From a virus: a stretch of 58,488 nt of DNA. Below the pieces are notes generated by a model. That model was not told where the DNA came from. It saw only the letters and a program-made list of their open reading frames with translations, and made no database searches. Shown here piece after piece: positions 58,404 to 58,488 of this stretch. The stretch covers positions 1 through 58,488 of IMG/VR virus record IMGVR_UViG_3300032605_001675. One strand, given 5' to 3'. Every line of letters starts with the position of its first letter. Position 1 is the stretch's first letter. A program made the position numbers and the translations under genes.

Positions 58404-58488
58404 TTAGTTGGTGCTTGGTGCTACGGCTGGGAAGTTTTCATTGATGTGCTGAACAGCATATGCTGTTGCAGCTTCACAACTTGCCCAA
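58404..58488 (-). CDS. C-terminal end of a structural gene (runs off window)
   Basis: The last 27 codons and TAA of a gene continuing past the right edge: ...CEAATAYAVQHINENFPAVA..., Ala-rich and helical. Likely a head protein given the downstream neck genes. Too short to name. Confidence 0.45.
   Translation of the reverse strand, partial: WASCEAATAYAVQHINENFPAVAPSTN

Noticed and set aside
1-58488. Integrase, attachment site, transposon or insertion sequence
   Set aside because: No recombinase or transposase motif, no terminal inverted repeats and no target-site duplication seen.

Overview
The window is a 58.5-kb stretch of a large tailed-phage genome. Every gene I can support lies on the minus strand, so transcription runs from the right end to the left end. 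A tail sheath, a tail tube, a gp25-like wedge protein and a J-type baseplate protein indicate a contractile (myovirus-type) tail. Several features point to an actinobacterial host: a WhiB-family Fe-S regulator, an Rpf-type (resuscitation-promoting factor) muralytic protein, a proteasome/HslV-like Ntn hydrolase, a MerR-type regulator, and two promoters whose -10 boxes sit so close to the start codon that leaderless mRNAs are likely. The DNA is only moderate in G+C by eye (roughly 40-45 %, not computed). That fits a phage of a lower-GC actinobacterium better than one of Streptomyces or Mycobacterium, but this is inference.

Layout in transcription order (right to left). 58.5-52.5 kb: head-completion and neck genes, tail terminator candidate, sheath, tube. 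52.5-49.2 kb: tail-assembly chaperone pair with a -1 frameshift site, then the tape measure. 49.2-36.9 kb: distal tail and baseplate, including a hub protein carrying an NlpC/P60 peptidase, a gp25-like wedge protein, baseplate J and a large fibre-like protein. 36.8-33.4 kb: SF2 helicase, Rpf-like protein, two small proteins, a structured intergenic element and WhiB. 33.4-29.3 kb: three glycosyltransferases, two methyltransferases and one tRNA-Arg. 29.2-25.3 kb: an accessory block of small, mostly Cys/His-rich genes with a perfect 96-bp triple repeat. 25.3-20.5 kb: Ntn hydrolase, MerR-like protein, P-loop kinase, UV-damage endonuclease and an amidoligase. 20.4-12.9 kb: a putative DNA-modification cassette. 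12.9-1 kb: dCTP deaminase/dUTPase-like enzyme, helicase loader, replicative helicase, primase, SSB, GroES, DNA polymerase III alpha, RecA and nucleases.

The most interesting region is 12.9-21.4 kb. FolE, QueD and QueE make 7-carboxy-7-deazaguanine (CDG), and a DpdA/TGT-family transglycosylase could place a 7-deazaguanine in DNA. No QueC or QueF is visible in the window. Between queD and dpdA lie a LuxE-type acyl-protein synthetase, a LuxC-type reductase and a class III PLP aminotransferase. Together these chemistries (carboxylate activation, reduction to aldehyde, transamination to primary amine) would convert CDG to a 7-aminomethyl base (preQ1) by a route that bypasses QueC and QueF. An amidoligase just upstream could further acylate the product. 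This is a hypothesis from gene content and order, not a demonstrated pathway.

Transcription appears to be driven by host-type sigma-70 promoters. Six share a TTGATT -35 box, and in four of these the -35 box contains the TGA stop codon of the preceding gene. Genes are very tightly packed (TAATG and ATGA junctions throughout), and no gap longer than about 150 bases remains unassigned once small genes are included.
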